A stretch of DNA of 14,491 nucleotides from Vulcanococcus sp. SFB_649D_100_25 (GTDB lineage Bacteria > Cyanobacteriota > Cyanobacteriia > PCC-6307 > Cyanobiaceae). Under the pieces are notes generated by a model, which searched no databases, was not told the origin of the DNA, and was given only the letters and a program-made list of their open reading frames with translations. The stretch is from the NCBI GenBank assembly GCA_030833825.1, contig JAURGL010000015.1:3382-17872 (forward strand), written 5' to 3'. The position numbers were made by a program, and so were the translations under genes. Shown here piece after piece: positions 6,877 through 13,057 of this stretch (within the stretch, counting starts at the first letter, position 1; every line of letters starts with the position of its first letter).

Positions 6877-7815
6877 ATGTCTGAGGCGCAGCTCACCTCC
6901 GTGCTTGATCAGCTCGATCAACTGGAGGAGATCGTTCTCGACGGCACGCGGGTGCCCTTCAGCGGTGGCCGCCTGGTCAACGAGCAGGACGCCATCGAGC
7001 TGATGGACGCGGTGCGGGATGCCTTACCGGGGCAGCTCACCAAGGCCGATGAGCTGGTCGCCAAGAAGGAGGAGTTCATCAGCCAGGCCCGTCAGAAGGC
7101 CGACGAGATCGTCGCTCAGGCGAAGCAACAGCGGGAACAGCTGATCAACAGCCAGTCGATCCGGGCTGAAGCCGAACGGCAGGTGGCAGAGCTGCGGGAA
7201 CAGGCCCGTCAGCAGTGTGAGCAGATGCTTGGCCAGGCCCGCCAACAGGTCGCCAAGACCGATCAGGAGCACCAGGCGCGCCTCGCCCAACTGGAGCAGC
7301 AATTCAGCCAGCGGCGCCAGCAGCTGGAACAGGAAGCCCTGCAGCGGCGCCAGCAACTCGACCAGGAAGCCCTGGAACTGAAGCGCCAATTGGCTGATCA
7401 GCACGAACAGGCCCGTAAACAAAGCCTGGCGGAACTGGAGAAGGTTCGCGTTGAGGCCCTGCGCCTGCAGCAGAGCAGCCAGGCGGAAGCGGAGCGCGTT
7501 CAGGCCGATGCCCTTCAGTTCAGGAACCAGACCCAACAACAGTGCGAGTCACTGATCGGGCGCAGCCGGCATGAAGCAGCGGCGATTCAGGAAGGGGCCA
7601 ATCGCTACGCCGAGCAGGTCCTCGGTGAGCTCGAAGATCGTCTGCGCGAGATGGGGCAGGTGGTGAATGCCGGTCGCCGCGAACTGGTGCGCCTCCAGGG
7701 GGTGAACCCCGCATCGCTGGTGAGCAATGCACCTGCGACCAGTGAGCAGGCCGTGTCCATCAACCGGGCCCGCCGGGCCGCTGATCGCATCCGTCGCGCC
7801 GCCGGTCAGCGCTAG
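6877..7815 (+). CDS. DivIVA-like coiled-coil protein downstream of coaD
   Basis: The product is 312 residues. A conserved head (residues 1-55) reads LDQLDQLEEIVLDGTRVPF, followed by RLVNEQDAIELMDAVRDALP. From about 60 to 270 the protein is an almost uninterrupted coiled coil, very rich in Gln, Glu, Arg and Ala. The tail is short and basic (RARRAADRIRRAAGQR). The head and position next to coaD match cyanobacterial proteins often annotated as DivIVA-like, or loosely as ATPase or ATP synthase B-like. I infer a structural or cell-division/polarity role, not an enzyme. There is no signal peptide or membrane segment. A 33-base unit is repeated in tandem at 7312-7377. The ATG is at 6877, 20 bases after coaD; the TAG stop at 7813-7815 overlaps the convergent dacB stop. 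Confidence 0.8.
   Translation: MSEAQLTSVLDQLDQLEEIVLDGTRVPFSGGRLVNEQDAIELMDAVRDALPGQLTKADELVAKKEEFISQARQKADEIVAQAKQQREQLINSQSIRAEAERQVAELREQARQQCEQMLGQARQQVAKTDQEHQARLAQLEQQFSQRRQQLEQEALQRRQQLDQEALELKRQLADQHEQARKQSLAELEKVRVEALRLQQSSQAEAERVQADALQFRNQTQQQCESLIGRSRHEAAAIQEGANRYAEQVLGELEDRLREMGQVVNAGRRELVRLQGVNPASLVSNAPATSEQAVSINRARRAADRIRRAAGQR
7312..7377 (+). repeat. Two imperfect 33-bp tandem copies inside the coiled-coil gene
   Basis: Copies at 7312-7344 and 7345-7377 differ at 5 of 33 bases and encode RRQQLEQEALQ and RRQQLDQEALE. An 11-residue unit is three coiled-coil turns, as in hendecad coils, so gain of a copy would extend the coil without breaking it. A third, decayed start (LKRQL) follows. 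The copies lie in frame. Confidence 0.8.
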
Positions 7816-9095
7816 GTCGCTGGACAGAGCTCGGGCTTCAGGCTCTGCCTGAGGATCCCCCCGATGGTGCTGTTCGGTGAGCCAGCCCCATTGGAAATCA
7901 TGCTGATGTAGCGGGGACCAGCGGCTGTATTCAGCACGCCGCTGATGGAGCGCACCCCGCTGATGGTGCCGGTCTTTCCGTAGAACCGTCCATCGAGCTC
8001 GGTGCCCTGCCAGAGATGGCGCAGCGTGCCGCGCTGACCGGCGATGGCCATCGAGGCGAGGTAGTGATTCGCCAAGGGATGCTGCGCCATGCGCAGCAAA
8101 AGAGCGGACAAGGAACGGCTCGTGAGCCGGTTGCCACGATCGAGACCACTGCCATCGACCACCCGGACGCCCTGCATCGGGATGCCCTGGGCGGCCAGCC
8201 ACTGCATGGCCCTCAACCGTGCCTGGGGCAGGTCCCAGCTGCCGGTGCCCTGGCGCAGCAGGACCTCGGAAGTGAAGTTGTGGCTTTCGGTGTTGGCCAG
8301 GCTCATCAGCCCATGCATCCCGATGGAGCGCTCCTCATGGAGGAGGACATCAGCGTTTTGATCGAGCCCAGTCCCGCCAGTTGATGGGACGAGGGAAATG
8401 GCCGCTTGGCCGCCCTGGCGCTTGATCTCCTGATCCAACAGGCGTTGCAGCCGGCTGGGGGGATTGCTCACGGCCATGCCCTGGGCGTTGCTGGTCAAGG
8501 CAAGACGGGTGATCGGCGCTCCGTAGGCCTCGGCCCGGTCAGCCCCGATCCAACCGGCAGGCCACCAGCGCTGCGGAGGTTCCTCGACCAGCTGGATGCT
8601 GAGGGGCTGGAGCCTGGCTGAATCGCCCGAGCTTCCGCCGCGCCCGAGGGCGAGCATCGCAAAGCGGCGCACCTGGGCGACGTTGAAATCGGGGTCACCT
8701 TCTCCAGTCAGGCGAAGAGTGCCATCCGGGCGACGCCATAGGCGTGTGGTGAGGGAGTAGTCAGGGCCGAGGCGATCCAGGGCCAGGGCTGTACTCACCA
8801 GCTTCTGGTTCGAGGCAGGGATGCGCGGGATCAGGCCGTTGACATCGGCCAAGAGACGCCCTTGCGCGTCAGCGACCGTGACACTCCAAACGGCGGACTC
8901 AGCTCCCAACACCGAAAGCAGACGCTGCTGAAGGGCCGCGCAGCTCACGCTGCTCTGCAAGGTCGGCAGACCCAGCGGAGGGGGCGCAGCCGGCAGGGCA
9001 ATCGCCGTGATGGCCTCCTGGGCGAACACAGGAGCGGTGGTTGTCGAGGCAACCAGCAGCGCCGCAACCAGCTTCAACGGACGGCCTGCGGACAT
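7812..9095 (-). CDS. dacB: D-alanyl-D-alanine carboxypeptidase/endopeptidase, PBP4 type
   Basis: This 427-residue protein is a class C, PBP4-type (peptidase S13) penicillin-binding protein. Active-site motifs are SNQK with S95 and K98, S271-H272-N273 in SHNFTSEVLL, and K374-T-G in GKTGTISG. VVDGSGLDRGN is also typical of the family. A signal peptide (MSAGRPLKLVAALLVAS, likely cut after VFA near residue 25) sends it to the periplasm, where such enzymes remove terminal D-Ala or cut peptide cross-links. I chose the ATG at 9095: it has AGGG 5 bases upstream and follows the preceding gene's TGA by one base. A TTG five codons upstream is possible but less likely. It is the last gene of the dapF run, and its stop shares CTAG with the convergent coiled-coil gene. 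Confidence 0.93.
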   Translation of the reverse strand: MSAGRPLKLVAALLVASTTTAPVFAQEAITAIALPAAPPPLGLPTLQSSVSCAALQQRLLSVLGAESAVWSVTVADAQGRLLADVNGLIPRIPASNQKLVSTALALDRLGPDYSLTTRLWRRPDGTLRLTGEGDPDFNVAQVRRFAMLALGRGGSSGDSARLQPLSIQLVEEPPQRWWPAGWIGADRAEAYGAPITRLALTSNAQGMAVSNPPSRLQRLLDQEIKRQGGQAAISLVPSTGGTGLDQNADVLLHEERSIGMHGLMSLANTESHNFTSEVLLRQGTGSWDLPQARLRAMQWLAAQGIPMQGVRVVDGSGLDRGNRLTSRSLSALLLRMAQHPLANHYLASMAIAGQRGTLRHLWQGTELDGRFYGKTGTISGVRSISGVLNTAAGPRYISMISNGAGSPNSTIGGILRQSLKPELCPAT

Positions 9096-9096
9096 C

Positions 9097-9612
9097 TCAG
9101 CCCTGACCAATGGAGAGGCCGGTGACCGATCCCGTCAGCCTGAAATCGCGGCCCTCCAGCTCAATTGGAGCGCCAATCTTCAGTGTCTGGTTGCCGAAAA
9201 CCACTCCGCCGGCTCCCTTGCGACCCTCACCCTTGAGGACAAATCGGGCATCAAGGCTGCCGAATTGCTCCTGGTTGGGATCCGGTGCGCTCACCACCTT
9301 GCCGTCGGCAAAAACGGCAGAAATCTTGCGCTGCAGGGGAATGACGTTTTCAACCGAGACCGACCCGTGGGGTTGGTTGCGGATCACGATGGAGACCTTG
9401 CCGCTCTGGCGTGCACCGGCGATCAGGGAAGCGGAATCGGCGACGGGAACGCCACGGACGTCCACCAGGACCGTGACGGGCTCCAGTCCACCAGTGGCGC
9501 GGGCCACGGCACCGCTCAGCTTGGGACTCCAGATCACCCCGGCAGCGGCCAACAGCACCGCCACGGCAGCTCCCGCATCCACGAGTGACCAACGACGGGA
9601 AGCTGTGTCCAT
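9097..9612 (-). CDS. DUF4330-type single-pass membrane protein
   Basis: The 171-residue protein has a short polar head (MDTASRRW), one membrane segment around residues 11-28 (VDAGAAVAVLLAAAGVIW), and then a soluble beta-rich part of about 140 residues. The pattern of N-terminal helix, VLVDVRGVPV-like strand and GxxxxRxSGKVSIVIRNQP-like segment matches my memory of cyanobacterial DUF4330 proteins; the function is unknown. The bulk would face the periplasm or lumen. The ATG at 9612 gives the expected short head; a longer in-frame start at 9684 would overlap the DUF1995 gene and add residues without family character. It ends one base before the dacB ATG (TGAGATG), so the two are probably translationally coupled and may act in the same envelope compartment. 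Confidence 0.75.
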   Translation of the reverse strand: MDTASRRWSLVDAGAAVAVLLAAAGVIWSPKLSGAVARATGGLEPVTVLVDVRGVPVADSASLIAGARQSGKVSIVIRNQPHGSVSVENVIPLQRKISAVFADGKVVSAPDPNQEQFGSLDARFVLKGEGRKGAGGVVFGNQTLKIGAPIELEGRDFRLTGSVTGLSIGQG

Positions 9613-9664
9613 GGCTGCCAAACAGAGTCCGAACTGTAAGGAGCTCAGCCAGCCGGCACAAGCG

Positions 9665-10357
9665 TCAATTGCGGAGACCTTCAATCAAACGGTCAACCGC
9701 CTGAAGACTCCGCTGGACGCCGGAATTCCCAGCGGAATCCAAGGCCTCTGCGATCTGCTCAGGATCGGGCTTGTGCTCAAACTCCTGCACCGGTCGGTAG
9801 CCATCCGGGTCGCGCCTGTAGAGCTCCCAACCGGTGGGGTGTAGGTGGCGCAGAGCCCCCTCCGCCATCGGGAGGAGGGCATAGGCGGAGCGCCAGCTGG
9901 CGAGGAAGCCCTTGCGACGCTCCCGCGCCACGGTGCCGATGCCAATGGCCGCATCTTCAAGCTTGCCGTTGACGAGGACGATCCGTCCGCGGTGTTGGGC
10001 GCAGACGGACTCAACCTCTTCGTAATCAGCTGGCGTTGGGGCCACCAAGACCAGCAACCCAGTGCTGCCGCCATCCGCCTGCTGCAGACGCATCACATCG
10101 CCCAGGGCACAAATCTGAGGGGCCTGCTCAGCCGCATCACGCTTGGCCAGGGCGGCAGCACCCGCGTCAGGAAACACGAGCCTGGCCTTGGAATCACGGG
10201 CACTCAAGGCCGACAACAGACGCAATGCCACGGGCATGATCCGCAGACCCTCAAAGCGGAACTCAACGGTCCACAGACCGGTGTCCGCTTCGGCCAGGGC
10301 CGCCTGGATGGCCTCCAGGGCTTCAGCTTCAGCAGAACGCAGATCGGCGGGCAGCAT
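9665..10357 (-). CDS. DUF1995 (LPA3-like) protein
   Basis: The 230-residue soluble protein fits DUF1995: FRFEGLRIMPVALRLL near 32-47, a central LLVLVAPTPADYEEVE, RGRIVLVNGKLED, RKGFLASWRSAYALLPM, and LHPTGWELYRRDPDGY near the end. Plant LPA3 in this family helps assemble photosystem II; the cyanobacterial members are mostly uncharacterised, so the role here is by analogy. I prefer the ATG at 10357 over the TTG just before it. No Shine-Dalgarno sequence is visible. It lies 24 bases after the cysteine desulfurase, in a spacer filled by a 14-base palindrome, and 52 bases before the DUF4330 gene. Confidence 0.8.
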   Translation of the reverse strand: MLPADLRSAEAEALEAIQAALAEADTGLWTVEFRFEGLRIMPVALRLLSALSARDSKARLVFPDAGAAALAKRDAAEQAPQICALGDVMRLQQADGGSTGLLVLVAPTPADYEEVESVCAQHRGRIVLVNGKLEDAAIGIGTVARERRKGFLASWRSAYALLPMAEGALRHLHPTGWELYRRDPDGYRPVQEFEHKPDPEQIAEALDSAGNSGVQRSLQAVDRLIEGLRN

Positions 10358-10368
10358 CAACGCATGAC

Positions 10369-10382
10369 GGGTCGGCCGACCC
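10369..10382. repeat. 14-bp perfect palindrome GGGTCGGCCGACCC between two genes
   Basis: The palindrome fills most of the spacer between the cysteine desulfurase stop (10382-10384) and the DUF1995 start (10357). No T run follows on either strand, so it is not a normal terminator. It could be a processing or binding site, or chance in GC-rich DNA. Confidence 0.6.
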
Positions 10383-11563
10383 TAAGTGCTCAGTTCAAGG
10401 CGGGCCCGCCGCAGCGCTTCCGGCAGGCCGTGGAGATCTGATGGCTGATGCCAGTCCCCAAGGCTGATGCGGATGCCGCTGGCGGCGGTGGCTGCGTCGT
10501 AGCCCATGGCCGTCAGCACTGGACTGCGCGCATCGCCATGGGCACTGCAGGCGGATCCGCTGCTGATGGCGAAGCCCTGGCTCCAGAGCTGTCTCACAAC
10601 GGCACGACCCGAGAGCGGGAGCCCCGCATCGGAGCGCACCAGCAGGCTGATGTGATGGGGGAGCCTTGCGCTGGGCTGCTGGCTTGGGTCCGGACCGGAC
10701 AGGCTCAACCCCGGCAGATCAAGCAGCTGCTGCAGCAAGGGGTCGCGGAGCTGGACCATCGCCTCAGGCGCCTCGGACAGCAGGCGATGGCGCCGCTCAA
10801 CCGCCAGGGCAAACCCCGCAATCAAGGCCACCGCCTCGGTCCCCGCGCGCCATCCCCCCTCCTGCCCACCACCACCAAAGAGGGGCTGGAGCTCCAAACC
10901 GGGGCGAGTGAGCAGCAGACCGATCCCCCGAGGACCGCGGAGCTTGTGGGCCGCGAGGCTCATCAGATCAACCCCGAGGGCATCAAAGGAGATCGCTTGC
11001 TGGCCCGCCACCTGAACGGCATCGACATGCAGAAGCACCCCGGCCTGACGGCAGCGCTGAGCAATCTCCATCAGGGGCAGCAATGCACCGACTTCGCTTT
11101 GTCCCCAGATCAGGGACACCAGACGGGTGGGCGGGGCCAACAGCTGCTGAAAGGCCTCCAGATCAAGCAGCCCCTCCTGGGTGACCGGCACGCGCTCTAC
11201 CTGCCAACCGAGGGCCGCAAGGCGCTCCGCCGCTGCGTTGGTGGCTGGATGTTCCACTGCAGAAATCAGCAAGCGCGGGGCTTGGCCGTTGCCGCTCCAG
11301 AGCTGCGCCGCCGCTCCCAGGAGGGCCAGATGGATGGACTCAGTCCCGCCTGAGCTGAAACAGAGCCGCCCACTGCAACCGAGAGCCATGGCAAGCCGCT
11401 GCCTTGAGCGCTCGAGCACCTCAGCCGCAGCGACCCCATAGCCATGGAGGCTCGAAGGATTCCCCCAGGCAGAGGCCTGGACGTGTGCCATCTCCGCCGC
11501 CACCTCCGGCGCAAGCGGCGTGGTGGCCGAACAGTCGAGGTAGCCCTGGAGAGTTGAGGCCAT
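10382..11563 (-). CDS. Cysteine desulfurase, NifS/IscS family
   Basis: The 393-residue fold type I PLP enzyme shows YLDCSATTPL at the N-terminus, SSGGTES near 70-76 for phosphate binding, EHPATNAA, HVDAVQVAG, the PLP lysine K207 in AAHKLRGPRG, and the active-site cysteine C339 in SSGSACSAHGD. It removes sulfur from L-cysteine as a protein persulfide for Fe-S clusters or thio-modified cofactors. The stretch before the PLP aspartate reads SLIWGQSEVG where IscS has an Asn-Asn-Glu-(Ile/Val)-Gly pattern. This suggests a paralogue distinct from housekeeping IscS, so I give no symbol. The ATG is at 11563. It follows dapF by 18 bases, within the same minus-strand run. The downstream DUF1995 photosystem-type protein may or may not be a client. 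Confidence 0.93.
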   Translation of the reverse strand: MASTLQGYLDCSATTPLAPEVAAEMAHVQASAWGNPSSLHGYGVAAAEVLERSRQRLAMALGCSGRLCFSSGGTESIHLALLGAAAQLWSGNGQAPRLLISAVEHPATNAAAERLAALGWQVERVPVTQEGLLDLEAFQQLLAPPTRLVSLIWGQSEVGALLPLMEIAQRCRQAGVLLHVDAVQVAGQQAISFDALGVDLMSLAAHKLRGPRGIGLLLTRPGLELQPLFGGGGQEGGWRAGTEAVALIAGFALAVERRHRLLSEAPEAMVQLRDPLLQQLLDLPGLSLSGPDPSQQPSARLPHHISLLVRSDAGLPLSGRAVVRQLWSQGFAISSGSACSAHGDARSPVLTAMGYDAATAASGIRISLGDWHQPSDLHGLPEALRRARLELST

Positions 11564-11581
11564 GCCTCCAGCCTGCCGGGA

Positions 11582-12721
11582 TTACCCGCCGAGGGGTGTG
11601 TCGCGCTCGAAACGAGCGCGGGTGCGCGATTCCAGGGAGTTGGTGGCCAGGGTCACCAGATCATCCAGAGACGTGCTGTTGAGCAGTGCGGCGACCCTGG
11701 CGCGGGCAGCTTGACTCGGGCAGTTCTCCGGGCGAATGCAGCCATTGGCGCAGACGCTGGAGCAATCAATCTCGGCCGCTGCGTCCTCTGCAGGGGTGGG
11801 GTGGGACCCAGGACTGCTGGGTGCAGCGGGCTCTGCTGCTGCTGCCCTGCGGGCAGCAGCCACCTCCTCGGGATCGGGGATCACACCGTCAAACACATGC
11901 TCAGCAGGACCGTCCATGAAGACCTTGCCGCTGGCTTGATCCCAGTGGATCTGCAGTGGTCCGCCAGGAAGGTCGAGCCTGGCCCGCCGCTCACTCAGGC
12001 CGAGGCTGTGGCAAGCCACAAGGGTGGCGCAGGCCCCAGTCCCGCAGGCCAGGGTGGGACCGGCACCGCGCTCCCAAACCCGCATCACCAGGTGATCGGG
12101 TTGCAGCACCTGCACGAAATGCACATTGGTTTTGGCGGGGAAAGCGGGGTGCACCTCCAATTGACTGCCAAAGCGTTCGAGGTCGAGTTCGTCCACTGCA
12201 TCCACGGGAATCACGACGTGGGGGTTTCCCATCCCTGCGGCTGCCACCGCAAAGAGCTCCCCGTCAACCTCCAGCTCCCCCATCGGCAAACCAGCGGGGC
12301 CCAGCTCCAGCGTGGTGGGGATTTGCTCGGGTTGCAGGAACGGGGCACCCATGTCGACACGAATGGTGCCGTCGGGGAGGAGTTCCGGGACGATGCGACC
12401 GGCAAGGGTGTCGATCTGCCAGCGGCGACCTGGACCATCCCCATCGACGTCGGCGAGGAAGCGCGCCAGACAACGAATTCCGTTGCCGCACATCTCGGGC
12501 TCGGTGCCATCGGCATTGAAAATCCGCATGCGCAGTTCACCGCCCTGGTTGGGGGGCAAGGCGAGGATCACACCGTCACCGCCCACGCCAAAACGACGGT
12601 CGCAGAGCTGCACGATCAGCTCGGGGGTGAGGCCGAAGACAAACTCGGGGTCACTGGCCTGACGGCCGTCGAGCATCAAAAAGTCGTTACCGAGGCCCTG
12701 GTACTTGCTGAACTGGAACAC
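11582..12721 (-). CDS. dapF: Diaminopimelate epimerase with cysteine-rich C-terminal extension
   Basis: The product is 379 residues, about 100 more than usual. Residues 1-281 are a complete DapF: FSKYQGLGNDF at the start, RFGVGGDG, the catalytic pair C78 (MCGNGIRC) and C226 (LACGTGACA), and a normal end at VFDG (276-279). The enzyme converts LL- to meso-diaminopimelate for lysine and peptidoglycan. After an Ala/Pro-rich linker (about 283-318) come four cysteines, C320, C324, C328 and C334, spaced C-X3-C-X3-C-X5-C. A helical Arg/Leu-rich tail follows (ARARVAALLNSTSLDDLVTL). The cluster could bind a metal or Fe-S centre. The start is GTG at 12721, where family homology begins; an upstream in-frame start would run through the hfq promoter region. 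The fusion is seen; its role is unknown. Confidence 0.93.
   Translation of the reverse strand: MFQFSKYQGLGNDFLMLDGRQASDPEFVFGLTPELIVQLCDRRFGVGGDGVILALPPNQGGELRMRIFNADGTEPEMCGNGIRCLARFLADVDGDGPGRRWQIDTLAGRIVPELLPDGTIRVDMGAPFLQPEQIPTTLELGPAGLPMGELEVDGELFAVAAAGMGNPHVVIPVDAVDELDLERFGSQLEVHPAFPAKTNVHFVQVLQPDHLVMRVWERGAGPTLACGTGACATLVACHSLGLSERRARLDLPGGPLQIHWDQASGKVFMDGPAEHVFDGVIPDPEEVAAARRAAAAEPAAPSSPGSHPTPAEDAAAEIDCSSVCANGCIRPENCPSQAARARVAALLNSTSLDDLVTLATNSLESRTRARFERDTPLGG
11838..11860. repeat. Strong inverted repeat in the DapF linker (10-bp arms, 3-base loop)
   Basis: GCTGCTGCCC at 11838-11847 pairs perfectly with GGGCAGCAGC at 11851-11860 around TGC. It lies within the Ala-rich linker between the DapF core and the cysteine extension. 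Alanine codon runs alone make such repeats likelier, but ten paired bases around a 3-base loop would form a firm mRNA hairpin. No T run follows. Confidence 0.7.
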
Positions 12722-12737
12722 GCGCGACAGCCTGGCG

Positions 12738-12750
12738 GTAGAGGGTCTAC
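12738..12750. promoter_or_regulatory. Candidate operator GTAGA-GGG-TCTAC in the dapF/hfq spacer
   Basis: A 5-bp inverted repeat with a 3-base centre sits at position 12744, the exact middle of the 45-base gap between the divergent dapF and hfq starts. It could be a binding site for a regulator of both genes, or two overlapping -10 regions. Short arms make chance possible. Confidence 0.3.
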
Positions 12751-12751
12751 T

Positions 12752-12758
12752 GAAGAGG
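12752..12758 (+). promoter_or_regulatory. Shine-Dalgarno sequence of hfq (GAAGAGG)
   Basis: GAAGAGG ends 8 bases before the ATG at 12767, which is good spacing. It is one of the few clear Shine-Dalgarno sequences in the window and supports the hfq start. Confidence 0.6.
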
Positions 12759-12766
12759 CCGATCCT

Positions 12767-13018
12767 ATGGGCACCCTGACGGACCACCGGGCAGGCGACC
12801 TCGACACATCACGGCCCGGCGTCCGGCAGATCCAGTCCTGGATCCGAGACCGTGTCCCGCTGTCGGTGCAACTGCTGGAGGGAGGGTCCCTCTCGGGCGT
12901 GCCGGCCTGGCAGGACGCTGAATACCTCGCCCTGCATGCGGACAGCGGTACTGCCTCCAGCAGGGATCTGGTGTTGATCAATCGGTTGGCGATAGCCCTG
13001 CTGAGACCCCTGGCCTAG
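12767..13018 (+). CDS. hfq: Cyanobacterial-type Hfq (Sm-like) protein
   Basis: The 83-residue product is recognised by DTSRPGVRQIQSWIRDRVPL (residues 13-32), then VQLLEGGSLSGVPAWQD (Sm1-like strands, 34-50) and LVLINRLAIALLRP near the end. This matches cyanobacterial Hfq (Synechocystis Ssr3341 type: FDxxLPSVRQxQ, LLTGDxLxGxxxWQD, AIAYIxP). Those proteins form Sm hexamers but lack the E. coli Sm2 residues. In Synechocystis, Hfq binds the pilus ATPase PilB1 and is needed for motility and DNA uptake. Here some positions differ, such as EGG for TGD. The ATG at 12767 has a good Shine-Dalgarno sequence; reading further upstream in frame would only run antisense through dapF. It is divergent from dapF, a neighbour pairing I recall from other cyanobacteria, and leuS follows after 39 bases. 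Confidence 0.85.
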   Translation: MGTLTDHRAGDLDTSRPGVRQIQSWIRDRVPLSVQLLEGGSLSGVPAWQDAEYLALHADSGTASSRDLVLINRLAIALLRPLA

Positions 13019-13057
13019 GGGCTATGGGAGCATCACCGCAGCCCTCTTCTGGCGTCC

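Noticed and set aside
7825..7847. Hairpin CAGAGC...GCTCTG as terminator for the coiled-coil gene
   Set aside because: It has only six pairs, an 11-base loop and no T run, and it lies within the dacB coding sequence.
9096..9110. TTG start for dacB at 9110
   Set aside because: The ATG at 9095 has AGGG at good spacing and begins a proper signal peptide.
11711..12766. Long plus-strand open frame leading into hfq, giving a 435-residue product
   Set aside because: It is antisense to dapF, whose motifs are clear; only the part from 12767 has protein-family character and a Shine-Dalgarno sequence.
13019..13044. GGGCT...AGCCC hairpin as terminator after hfq
   Set aside because: It has five pairs with a 16-base loop and only a poor TCTTCT tail; read-through into leuS is likely.
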